From NCBI GenBank assembly GCA_903813345.2, contig CAIIXF020000006.1:40372848-40436847 (forward strand): 64,000 bases of DNA, written 5' to 3'. This DNA comes from Owenia fusiformis. Taxonomy: Eukaryota; Annelida; Polychaeta; Sabellida; Oweniidae. Each line of letters opens with the position of its first letter. The first letter of the stretch is position 1. Below are positions 11,784-22,737 of this stretch, one piece after another. The translations under genes were made by a program, and so were the position numbers. Below the pieces are notes generated by a model that did no database searches, had not been told where the DNA came from, and worked only from the letters and a program-made list of their open reading frames with translations.

Positions 11784-12852
11784 TACAGGGCGTTCAGTAA
11801 GTAAAGCTAATTTTGCTCTCAAACTTTTATTTCTTGTCTATCATCGTTCAAATTTTCAGTGGAGAAGCATCAGACACTTTTCTAACTATCCTGAAAAAAT
11901 GATCAAGATATAATGAATAACAGCAAAATGGTGGTTGTCATAGTAACGCGAATACGGGTTCTGCGGAGCAATTTTATAAGTTCACAGCATAGTAGATTTT
12001 GTTAACGTTAGTTTCTGTCCTGTCTATATTTCAACCATAGTTCTGTGGCTACTCCACATTTCTACTTTCAAGTTAGCATTCTATTTCATGTTCAAAGTAG
12101 TTCCCCTAAGCTTTCACACACAGCTGATGTCGTTCTATCCACTTCTGATATATCCTGTGGAAGCCATCTGGAAAGTTCTTTGTCAGCGAAAGTTGAACGG
12201 CATTCTGAAGCTCATGGATATTTGCGTGGATCTTATCATCACTTGTTGTTTTTCTTCCCTTTTGGAATTTCTGATACCATTTGTAGATTGTGTACTTAGG
12301 CACACTGTCCCCATATGCTTTTTGGATATCCCTAATGGTATCCTGCTTGGATTTCCCTAGCAACACATTGTATCTGATGCTACTTCTCAATTGTTGTTTC
12401 ATTTCATTGTTCATTTTGCTTCCATTGGCAATCCTGGCAGCCATGATTTTGATGATGTCATGGAGCAGTGTCTGATGGATCATTCTGGATCATTCCATCT
12501 GTTGTATCATCTGTCTGTGTTGTCATAGACTACTGTTGCCATGGTATCATATTTGTGTATGTTGTTGTTATGTTTGTCGTGACTTTCAGCCATAGCAAAC
12601 AAAGACATATGCATTAATCTTAATCAATTTCATTGCATTATAACATTTTTATTAAAGTAAGAAATTGCTCCGCAGAACCCGTATTCACGTTACCATGACA
12701 ACCATTGTTTTGCTATTATTCATCATATCTTATTTAATTTTTCAGGGTAGTTAGAAAAATGTCAAATGCTTCTTCACTGAAAATTTGAAAGATAAATGAC
12801 AAAAAATAAAAGTTTAAGAGCAAAATTAGCTTTACTTACTGAACGCCCTGTA
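11784..12852 (-). mobile_element. Internally deleted mariner-like element
   Basis: A 1.07-kb element flanked by TA, with matching inverted ends (TACAGGGCGTTCAGTAAGTA) and arms extending roughly 200 bases inward, including CTGCGGAGCAATTT near the inner edge. A minus-strand frame (12483-12106, 125 residues) starts with a mariner/Mos1-type helix-turn-helix region ('GKSKQDTIRDIQKAYGD', about residues 43-59). It then passes directly into sequence like the mariner C-terminus. The central catalytic DD(E/D) domain is missing, and a TAG interrupts the C-terminal part at 12106. It is non-autonomous and is present only in duplication copy A. Confidence 0.8.
12106..12483 (-). pseudogene. Mariner transposase remnant (HTH joined to C-terminus)
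   Basis: 125-residue frame. About residues 30-80 resemble the paired-like DNA-binding helix-turn-helix of mariner transposases ('TIYKWYQKFQKGRKT'). About residues 92-125 resemble the extreme C-terminus (Asn-Phe-Pro-Asp-Gly, then a WIERHQLCVKA tail). Known mariner transposases are about 340-350 residues, so more than 200 residues with the catalytic triad are gone. Past the TAG the expected C-terminal residues continue in frame (GNYFEHE), so the stop is a nonsense change. It could at most make a DNA-binding fragment. Confidence 0.7.
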
Positions 12853-12854
12853 TA

Positions 12855-13469
12855 TACAGGGTGTCAAATAAGTCCCGTCCCCCCCTCTACAGCCAAAACC
12901 AAGATATTTGGTACCAAGTGTGATATATCATTGGAAAGGTCTTCCAAAGTTACGTTGATTGGCATATATCTGACACATGTCAATCAATCTCACAAATTTT
13001 TACATTGTATCAATTGAGGTGACCATATGCCTAGAAACATGGCAATTTGGCATATTTGGCAGGATTTTGAGAATCGGGTATAAGAAAGGTCAAGGGACCA
13101 AAAGATGACTAAATATGTTTATGGCAATGAATTTAACCAATTTCTGGATAGGTTTAGATGTGTAGAAAATAGAGGGGCAAGGAAAGTGCTGAAAACCATT
13201 TTGTAACAAGTGGAATGCGAAAAAGATCAACTTTTTGACGTATTTCTGAGGTCATATCCTTGTCATTTTGAAGCAAAAAAGCTACTTAAAGGAGGGCACG
13301 TAAACTATAAAAGACATCATAAAAATATAGGTAAATTTCATCCAAAATACTTGAGAGTTGGTGAGTTAACATAACTTTGGATGATCTTTCCAATGGTATA
13401 TCACACTAGGTACCGTCTGTTAAGGCTTTAGCTGTAGCAGGGGGGACGGGACTTATTTGACACCCTGTA
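12855..13469. mobile_element. TA-flanked MITE (615 bp)
   Basis: The inverted ends read TACAGGGTGTCAAATAAGTC on both sides, and complementarity continues with mismatches for about 120 bases inward. It sits two bases from the mariner derivative at 11784-12852, both using TA. No transposase frame. The ends and TA target suggest the Tc1/mariner superfamily. Confidence 0.85.
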
Positions 13470-13870
13470 TAAATTTGTGACGTTATGAAGGATTCAAAGT
13501 GGAAAATTTGGGGTAAATGTTTAAATCTCCCTAATAATTTAAGATGGTAAGTTGGTAACCATAAAAATAGAAAAAATATTGCATTATTGCAAAAATCGTT
13601 GGTTTTCCTGAAGTTAATTAAGTATGCACTTTTATGAATATTTAGTATCTCGGACACTCTGTACATGGCGACCAACTTTCTTGACACCATTTCACACCTA
13701 AACTTGACACCATTTCTCCCCTAAACTTGACACTTGACATATTTCCATTAGCGCAGGATTTGATTATTCAGCGCCTTAAGAGGAAATGCCATTTTTAGAT
13801 CTTTAAATATTGACACATATCTCTTATCAAACCATCAGAATATTTGTTCCTATCGTTTTACGTGATAGGA

Positions 13871-16165
13871 GCTTCAAGTGCCATAATTGATCCCTCCAAG
13901 TGCATCATAGGGAAGTAGACCATTATTCCGTACAAATGAGATATCCGGTTAGTGTAACATTTCTGAAACGCCACGTTGAATTATAGACTTAGCCTCTAAT
14001 TTTGGTTTGACACGGTTTAATTGCAATTAAAAGTAATAAGGCTATTTTGGGAAGAATTATTTAAGCCTAATGCGGGCAACGTATTTTTCATAACACTAAC
14101 GGGCACGGAGGGTCAGATGACCCCCTCCCCTGGCGTTTCCAAAGTTTAGGGGCTACAATAAAAATTATAGGTCATTCAAAACTCTCGAGGAAGGAATATT
14201 TAAATCTCAAAAAAGAAGGTCACACGGGGTCAAAAATAGGTCAAAGTAACACAGGGGTGAGCCTTTTAGGTATATTTTTTACTTTTTCAATAAAAAAACA
14301 ACATATGATATTTTGATTACCAGAAAATGGTGACAAATGTGATAGATGTATATAAGATCTACCCTTTTAGGACAAAAAACGTGATTATATACCTTTTCTA
14401 GATCTTGAGACGGGTAATTTGGTCGAATATTTGAACAAATTAAATGTCGAAAAATAGGGGGAGAGGAGTTTAGGACCTACAATACTGACTAGATACTTAT
14501 TTTGCACATTGAACATCCTAGAAAATACCCAAGGCTATAATACACTATAAAAAATTGGACATTGGTTGAATGTTGGCAGAGAAAATGACATTTTAGTGCA
14601 TCTCGGCCAGCGAACTCGCGACTCGCCACGACTCGAAAATAAGCGTATCTGAGCCAGAAATCGCAGCGTTGACCAATTTTCATGATTTATTTTGCTTGTA
14701 ATTACAGATGCCATATGAATCTATTGGTACATATCAAAATATTACATAGAATTGCATTTCGAAATATATAAAGCCAACCAAAGTAGCACAACATTTTTTT
14801 CTCAAAAACTATCTATTGTATTGAAATTTACTCTCAACTCTTTTTATACATACGTCAAAGTATTCTGTAATATTTTGATGAATATAAAATATTGAAAAAA
14901 TAAAAAAATTAGAGAGATATTATGAGAACTTAAAGACCAACCCTCGTATATTCAGTATTTTTGTTGCATGCATATTTAGATAAGAAAATGGCTACAAATA
15001 GCAGCGGAATTGAAAAATCTTGAGAAAGGGGAGACAAATAAAATCATTTCTATAAAACTAAAAAGATAAGGTGATATAGTTTTGCAGACATCTTTGAGAC
15101 ATGTTAAAAACCTTCCAAAAAATGTTCCTGAATATATGACCTCTGCTTTTTGGAAAATCATTTTTTACTCAAACGTTTTGGATCAAAACGCGGGTCGCGG
15201 ATGAATTGTGCGCCACAGTATGATACTGAAAACATTGTATCTCAGTCAATAAAGGTCTAATTACCTTGTTATAGGTCTTGTATGAAAGTACATTCACTAT
15301 ACTATAATGTCTATACTAGTATTCAAAAGGAAGTAAATAAAACCAGCTTATAGTTTTATTCTATGAAAATACAGAGATGGTGTGATTTTCAAGCAATTTC
15401 AGAAATTAAAACAAAATTCCTACCATCCTAACTCAGCCAATATACCCCTTATCACCTCGATTTTTGGACCAAATTGGTCTTTTATCTGTAGCTATAGCTA
15501 CTATGATTACAATTTTTTCACGGTAGAAAAATTTGGAGAAATATTCCGAAAGGGGGTCATGCCCCCCCCCCCGCCCGCAATAGGGTTAAAACCGATCGAT
15601 GTAGGCAAGGCCTATTGGCGAAAACTGAATGATGGATTTGTAAATATATTGTAATATCAAAATTTCTGAAATGAATGATCTCCACAATGATTGATGTCGT
15701 GTACACGTCTGTTGTTTTTGATGAATACTGTGGATTTAGACCAAAAGTTGACCTAAAATCAATATGACCAAGGAATTAATCATTGACATTATCATTGACA
15801 GATTGATAACTTGAACAGTTTCAGGATTACAATAAAAAAAGTAAAAATAGGCCTGATGAATTTGACGGCCGGTGTAAAAGGGTAGGTGGTCCTATCAAAT
15901 TTTGGTCCTACTCTCTATTGATTTATATGGTGACCTAATAACAATTATTTTCCTTATAATTTATACACGGTCAGGGCCAGTAAGGGCCGTGAGGAAAGGG
16001 GACCATAATCCCCAGGGGACCATTATTTCTTTTACTCCTGTAATCTACAAAAGCACAGTAAAATGGTTTTATATAATTAAATTAAACATTTCAAGGCCAA
16101 AAAGCTATGATCAAATGTTGAATAGTCTTTTCAAAAACCCGATTGATTCTCATTTATGACTTACA
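13871..16165. other. Intergenic, absent from copy B
   Basis: Apart from the inverted arm at 14100-14420, no feature is recognised. A C-run lies at 15562-15572. Short frames at 14976-15161, 15382-15654 and 15902-16159 look fortuitous. The stretch 13870-19260 has no counterpart in copy B. Confidence 0.5.
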
Positions 16166-16169
16166 ACAT

Positions 16170-17031
16170 GCACTCCCCTTCATAAGTTTGGCAACCTTTT
16201 TTCCCCATTGAACTACGTGTTAAAGTCTCTATACCTTTGAATTTTTATTTACTTAACCGGCGATGAAATAACTTATAATATTAATGAAAACGTAACTTTA
16301 CTTTATTTCCAATACCTCCAAATTTTCTCAATTTTTTTCCTCAATTACAATAGGTCAAAAATTGATGATAAACTTGATGAATTTTTGAAAATCGTCATTC
16401 CCATGTAATCCAATGGGAAATGGAGGGTTCGGGGCAAATCAGAAATCGGGATATCTTATCAGTAAAAGATTCAGCAAAAAATAGTTTTATATGGAAAATT
16501 GAATCGTCTAACTTTTTTGAACACTAAGTGTTTAGTTTATTTGATGAATATTAAAGTTACAGCGCTTCAAAGTCATTTTTGAAAATAATTTTTCGCCTCC
16601 TGTGTTATTTCAATGGGAGAGTTTTTTTTGAAAAACAACTTTAACTTTAAAGCCCTATAATTTTGTTGAACCTGAAGAAACATATCAATTTTTTGTTAAA
16701 TAAAGTTAGCAAATTCAATTGCCTGCCTAACTCGTATTTATTTCAAGGACTCGGATGGATGGATATTCTGTCATATGACTTGCGGCAAACCTACCATTTC
16801 CCATTGGTTAACATGAGAATGTCGGTTTTCAAAAATTTATCAAATTTATCATCAATTTTCGAGAAAATTGAGAAAATTTGGAGGTATTGGAATTAAAGTC
16901 AAATTACGTTTCCATCAATAGTATAAGTATTTTCATCGCAGGTTAAGTAAATAAAAATTCAAAGGTAAAGAGGCTTCAACACGTAGTTAAATGGGGGAAA
17001 AAGGTTGCCAAACTTATGGAGGGGAGTGTAG
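16170..17031. mobile_element. MITE with about 230-bp inverted arms (CACTCCCC family)
   Basis: The ends read CACTCCCCTTCATAAGTTTG (left) and, inverted, CACTCCCCTCCATAAGTTTG (right). The arms stay similar for about 230 bases, through a TTGAATTTTTATTTACTTAA stretch and a CTCCAAATTTTCTCAATTTT stretch. No coding capacity. Its terminal motif is the same as the minisatellite unit at 7446-7660 and 32672-33322. A partial relative lies at 42548-42720. Confidence 0.85.
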
Positions 17032-17284
17032 TCTAAACGCAACATAGAAAGCATTCATTCAAAACAAAAAAACTGTTCGGATGCAAGGTTCATTACTTCT
17101 CAATAGAGAAGCAAGTCATGAACCTTATAGTGTATCATAAATCTATATATTTCATTTATGATGTGGCATGACCAAGTCATTAAGCATATATCACCTGAGA
17201 TTTTACTAAAGGAAATCATAAATAGAATAAATAAAATACCAAAGCATTTGCCAAATTGTTTTTAGAATGTGTGTGCAGTTGAAC

Positions 17285-17490
17285 ACATACCTGTCAAGTA
17301 AAGAAAATAAAAATCGGGGAAAGTCGGAATTTTTTAAAGAAAAATCGGGAGAAAATCTGTATTTTTATAAAAAGTCGGAAGAAAATCGGGATTGATTAGG
17401 ATAATCGGGAGTTCACAATGACAATCGGGAGGAAATCGGGGTTTACAAAAATAATCGGGAGAATAATCGGGAGAAAATCGGGGTCAACAT
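17285..17490. repeat. Degenerate AATCGGGAGAAA tandem repeat
   Basis: About ten irregular occurrences of AATCGGGAG or AATCGGGG separated by A-rich runs. It looks like a decaying simple repeat and has no coding signal. Confidence 0.75.
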
Positions 17491-17650
17491 AGGCAAATTG
17501 ATAAATACGTTTTCGAATTGCATTTGGGCTGTTTACTATCTTTGTTTATTAATTTATCCAATGGTTACAAGGATATATCGATAGATCGATTATCAGGTGA
17601 AGATATATTTGATATGTGGATCAAGATATCATATTTTAGCAAAAAAAAAC

Positions 17651-17736
17651 AAACCATCGAATCACTTCTCAAACTATCGAATATCACTTCTCAAAAAGTG
17701 ATCTTCGATGGTTTCAAAAGTGATATTCGATGGTTT
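17651..17736. repeat. 86-bp palindrome built on AAACCATCGAA and AAGTGAT
   Basis: The left part (AAACCATCGAATCACTTCTC, then a second copy) is complementary to the right part ending in ATATTCGATGGTTT. Both arms contain two copies of a CATCGA / CACTTCTC module, so several foldings are possible. Its origin is unknown. Confidence 0.75.
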
Positions 17737-17739
17737 AGA

Positions 17740-19260
17740 TTTTTTCAATAATTTTTTGTCAAATTTTTTCAAAAATGTTTTCCTTCAAATTCTTTTTGAA
17801 GGAAATTGTATGTGTAGTTAGCAACTGTATTTTGTTTTATCACAAAACCTGTCGTATACTTTCGTTTTTGGCAAGGGCATCTCATTAACAAATCTCGAGC
17901 TTTGAACGAAAATCGGGAGGGTACCATTTAAAAATCTGATTTGGTGAACTAAATTGAAACCATTTTCTCTAAAAGCAGTTTTCGAAAAATATAGAAAATA
18001 CAAATCATCTGTGCAATAATGATCAACTAATTAATTTTGAAATAAAAAATTTATATTGTTTTTATAATTTTTAAAAAGCTTCCCGACAAGCTTTCTTTTG
18101 TTCTTGCTACCATATATTTGTAATGAAATGAAACATATATCAAATCTTCGTTGGAACAAAATGACATACACAATGTAATAAGGTCTCTTAACCGTAGTTA
18201 AACAAGGAAAAGTGATTTAAAATGAGGATGTTGAAACTAAAATAATAGGTTATTTTACGTTTATTTTCTAGTTTTTTTTTGTTTTGTTTTAAGATACTTC
18301 TTAGTAGGAGTTAAGAATTAAAGATGTTGCATATAACATTTGGTTAACGTAATTATTTTGTACAATGACTTAATTTGCTAAGATTGAAAACGTTGGGTAT
18401 TAGTTTAGTTGGAACAGAGGAATTTCACAAGCACACTAAATGTGTCGATTGATGCCTGGTTTGCTGTTATAAAAGTATCGGTCATTTTGAAATTTGAGCT
18501 ATATTTTGCCGCATCTTATAGATAATATTGATAACCTGAAAAGTACTTCACCTGTACTATTTCAAGTAAATTGATTACACTCTTAAAAATGAATTACTTG
18601 AGTATTTCCCAAGTATTTCCCAAGTATAGAAATTACTTAAAGTTAAATACTTAGTTTTACTTAGGTTTAACTTATATTGTCATTTTGAGTTTTTTAATTG
18701 CTTAATTATGTAAATGAGTATTACAATTACTACAGTAAGTATTTCAATTTCTCTCCTTGCATTAGTAAATTCACAATAAATTAATTACTTAAAAATTACT
18801 TAAAAATTATTCAGTAGTTCAAGATTATTTAAGTAATTTTTTACTTAAAATTTTAGATACTTGTGGAGTTATGAAAAAAGAGCTGAAAGCTGTATTTTTG
18901 CACAATAAAAGTTGCGATCACTCCGAATCTTTGCAACATATTTTCGTCGAAAATTATTATTGAGAATCTAGAAATTATGGTACGTGTACAACTTGAAGCA
19001 AACTGATGGAATACTTATAGAGTTATGACCAGAAACGAGTTGAAAACCTGATTTTCCGCAATAAAAGTGGCGGACATTTGAATCTCTCTGACTTGTAGAC
19101 ATAGTCGAAATAGATAAATTATAAATTAAGGTACCTGTACAATGTCAAGTGTATTGTAGAAACTTACACGTGTGGAGTTAAAACAGACGGATGGACAAAC
19201 AAATGGCAAGATAAGTGAGCGATAACAATATCTAACCCGTGTCAGCTAAAAAGGACCTCT
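17740..19260. other. Intergenic AT-rich
   Basis: No gene is recognised. Bases 18570-18860 are rich in ACTTAAGTAATT-like words in both orientations, possibly a degenerate MITE. Nothing else was supported. Confidence 0.45.
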
Positions 19261-19597
19261 TTGCAAAGAAGAATGAAAATATTGACATAAAATCAAATTT
19301 CATTATTTTTATGAAGATATCTGTATTGAAAAAGCTCTGTATTGTGTTTAGACATGATATATCAAGTATTATTGTAATTTGTACACTTGCTTGTTCTGCC
19401 CAATTTTTGATAACGAGACACTGATACTGATTTGCTTTGGGTACATAATGTCTGATGTGTAATATTATGAAATAAACTTTAAACTATAACTATGAACTAT
19501 TTTAAATGTTCATATTTATGACTGAATATATTGCAGGTATTTCGAGCAGTCAAGTATGGAAGTTAAGCTCTTCAAACATTGTCCTTATAACATCTGA

Positions 19598-20406
19598 AAC
19601 TCTTTAATTGGTCCCCAAAACAGGTTATCGTTTTCTTCAGTGTTCGAAAAATGGTCAAAACCCGCATCGACAAACTCCTGACATGATATTATGCCATCTT
19701 TATCCTCATCAATGTAGTCAAACTGGCGCTTCATATAATTGGGGTCAAGGTCATGGGCATCCCAGAAAAGTTGGTAGCTGTGCGGAAATACGATGGATTA
19801 CCTTCACAATAGAACTTGCGAACCTCTTCAGCTTTGGCTCCTTTGAGATTACCTGATATGCAAAATTAAAGGAAATAGATTCCTGATTGAAAACTGGTTA
19901 CGCCGCTGAGATCGGACTGGGATGAGATGTTTACAATACTTTTGCTTACATCATTCCATGTCATGTCTAAAACGACAGACTGATCTGATTATATTTCAGG
20001 ATAATTCTTCGATTTTTATAAAAAATCGTCGATAACTTTACATCATCTAATGGTGATTCCTCCTTTGCAAATGTGCATAAGTAGATCAAAGTCATGTTGG
20101 GGATCACGGTGTTATGTGTCCCAGATATTAATTCATAATCAATTTCGTTTATTATTTCATTACAACTTTTTTATTAAAGAATATAAATACTTGTAAATCT
20201 TGAAACACATCATTGAAAATATGAAAAAATCTCATATTCACCTATCTTTATAATTTTCTCAGCAGTAATCTTGCTGTCCTCTAAATCCCATACCCCATTC
20301 TTGTTAAAGTCATTCATCATCACCTTGGTAACTGTCTTCTTCAGCCAGTTGAGTATATGTCGGCTTCCTTAAAATGCTTCATATCTACTGTATAAAGTGA
20401 CGACAT
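19598..20406 (-). pseudogene. EF-hand (sarcoplasmic calcium-binding-like) pseudogene
   Basis: Damaged copy of the two-exon EF-hand gene at 37722-39973, same strand. The exon 1 relic is 20406-20242: ATG and first codons intact, but 165 bases long against 160. A 5-base insertion after Asp-Ile shifts the frame to a TGA, although the EF1 loop (DFNKNGVWDLED) is still legible in the other frame. The exon 2 relic is 19852-19598, with acceptor CAG preserved. About 145 bases are missing, removing the third EF-hand and shifting frame. Flanks on both sides also match the intact locus (20407-20650 with 39974-40215; 19280-19597 with 37385-37721), so it arose by DNA duplication, not retrotransposition. Confidence 0.85.
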
Positions 20407-20664
20407 GTTTAGGCTATGAATGATTTCCTTCCCAAGTTTACTCCCTTTCAAACAAAAATACCGAACTACTTACTCCCATGCGCTGTCATTTCTTAGTTTT
20501 GACTGATAACATGATCTAGAACTAGGGCTGCGTAGCATAATAAACAACCTTTAAAACTTAATAGTGTCAAACCCTAACACTAAATATTCTTCAAACAAGT
20601 AGCAGCGCAGATAAATTCAACGTGTATTCACATACTGATTATTTAGGTTTTGATAAATGCCTAC

Positions 20665-22010
20665 AGTCACGCCTAATCATCGACAACGTACAGTGACAAA
20701 ATATGCCGTCGCACACTTTAGGTTAACTGATTTGAAGCGAAAACTATGATTTAGTTTTGATGTCGGTTTTCAAAAATAAATTTGAGGAATACATGAAGGA
20801 ATTCATGTTTGATTTCGTGTGTGTTCGATTTGGAAGACATTAACCTTTCTAATTTCGTTAAGAGATTTTCGAGTAGTGCTCGATTTTTTTCGTTGTTAAT
20901 CTACTCATGTAATTGGTCGGTTGGAAAATTGTGTTTTTTACACATTTTCTCTGATCGTTTTCTCCCCTGTCGTCTAAGAGTGCCGAATATTTTTTTATGA
21001 AAATATGTTTCTCTAAAGTACACATGTACAATTTAAGACGGTCGAAGGTTTAATAAATATTCATGAATTTGGTATAATAAATGAAAAATATACGTTGTCA
21101 TCTCCAATGTACGTTGTCCTAGTAATTGAAATGCATGAGATATAACATTGGACAATGCAATGATTTAATTTCAAAACACATTAGTTATGTTTTATTGCAC
21201 TTTAATGGATTTTAATAATCTTAAGGAGTTCATGGATAGATCTTTACTAGCTAATCGAAGATGACTTTCAAAATCCAGTTTATGGTACATCTGGAAACTG
21301 CTTAAGTTCAAAGGTTCTGGGTTAAATAAAGTTGAAGTAATACTGGCATTGTTCAGTTCCAATTTGAAATGATGAATGATTTAATTTGTCTACATAAGAG
21401 TTAAATATGAATTTAGATATGTAAGTTAAATGGGACAACGTACATCGAGATGACAACGTACACTTATGGTTTTTAATTATTTTAGCAAAAACGTGATTAT
21501 ATATTAAATCTTCAACCAACCTTAATTATGTAACTTAGGGAAACATATTCTAATAAAAAAAATTGACACTCTAAGGCGACAGGGGAAAGATGACCGAAGA
21601 AAATGTGAAAAAAACAACATTTTCCAACCTTTTCTAACACACGAAATTAAACATGAAATCCTTTAAGTATGCCTCAGATTAATTTTCAAAACCTAAATCA
21701 CCCAAACGTCATCAAGCCTAACTATCGACAACGTACAGTTACAAAATATACTGTCGTACACTTTAGATGTACGGTGTCACTATTCTAATTGATATGAAGC
21801 AAAAACGATGACGTGGGTGTGGTGTGGTATAGATTTGAAAAATTAATCTAAGGAATACTTAAGGGATTTTATGTTTAATTTCGTGTGTATTCGATTTGGA
21901 AGACATTTACCTTTCTAATTCCGTGAAAGGATTTTCGGGCAGTGCTCGAGTTTTTTCGGAGTAAATCTACCCACCAACAATGATCGGTTAGAAAATGTTG
22001 TTTTCTTTGG
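20665..22010. repeat. Direct and inverted repeat cluster with ACAACGTAC motif
   Basis: Sequence 20665-20990 recurs in direct orientation at about 21715-22000 and, in part, inverted at 21556-21720. The word ACAACGTAC or its complement GTACGTTGT occurs at least five times. The inverted pair could bound a MITE of about 1 kb (20690-21720), with the direct copy being another half-element. No coding signal. Confidence 0.65.
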
Positions 22011-22700
22011 GCCCCTAAAACCAAAAAAGTGGGCCCAAATTTTGAGGCCCAATTTCTTCAAAATTTGGCCTAAAACTAAGCTTAAGAAGACCAATTTATG
22101 ACCAAAAACGCCCACTTTTTGGGGCCTTAAGACCTTTTAACTTAAGACCAAAGGTTTGGCCCAAATTTTGAAAATGTAAGCCCCATTTTTGATAATTTGG
22201 CCTTTAAAGGCCTAATATGGCCAAATTATGCCCCAAGGCCCATTTTTGAGGCCCTATAAAATTTTGGGCTCAATGTCCCTCCCCCGCCAGTGCCTACTGT
22301 GCAACTAGTGTGTGTTGGTGGTGCACTTACGGATTCAGAAGCTAACGAGAGGTGAATGGCACATTTCAAGAGAACAAAACTGAATTCTGGCCAATTTAAG
22401 GCCGAAAGGCCAAATAATACCAAAAAAGGCTCACTAACTTAAGCTTAATAGAACGGAGGGGAGATTTCTGCATAAATTCAACAGAAAACTTACAACTAAA
22501 TTGCTAAATAAATAAATACTACTATATGCCTCTCCCTTCCTTGGATCTGCCAGTGGTATGGATCAGGGGCGGATCTGGGAACCAACAAGGGAGGGGCCCA
22601 AACTTCTGGTGTTGAGCAAGCGCGAAAAAAAATTTCGGCCCCTAAAACCAAAAAGTGGGCCCAAATTTTGATATTTTGAGGCCCACCACTTGGAGCACAT
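22006..22700. repeat. GGATCCGCCAGTG-family MITEs
   Basis: Two stretches of GGCCCCTAAAACCAAAAAGT and related text (22009-22060 and 22637-22680). In between is an element from about 22320 (ACTTACGGATTCAGAAGC) to 22553 (GGATCTGCCAGTGG) with matching inverted ends. The junction at 22270-22390 aligns with 40650-40760, which extends duplication copy A to about 22.5 kb. Relatives are at 40579-40760, 41455-41640 and 53456-53640. Confidence 0.65.
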
Positions 22701-22737
22701 GCTGAGGAGATATTTAATACCTTTGATTTTCCGCCTC

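Larger units (their letters stand above)
6437..13870. repeat. Segmental duplication copy A (part 1)
   Basis: The sequence aligns in order with copy B. Bases 6437-6987 match about 25573-26142; 6988-10860 match 32281-36440; 11220-11607 match 36510-36890; 13505-13866 match 36896-37262. The gap in copy B opposite 6987 is the CACTA-like insertion at 26146-32277. The gap opposite 11608-13504 corresponds to the mariner/MITE-bearing stretch present only here. No intact gene lies in it. Confidence 0.8.
11235..14470. repeat. Diverged long inverted repeat pair, possible 3.2-kb element
   Basis: Sequence 11320-11620 (containing AAAAACGTGGGTAAAATACC on the minus strand) is repeated in inverted, clearly diverged form at about 14100-14420 (AAAAAACGTGATTATATACC). 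The arms are about 300 bases. Between them lie duplicated spacer, a mariner derivative and a MITE. Copy B keeps only the left arm (36510-36890). Confidence 0.65.

Noticed and set aside
12045-12475. Plus-strand frames within the mariner derivative
   Set aside because: The minus strand carries the recognisable transposase remnant; the plus-strand frames are its shadows.
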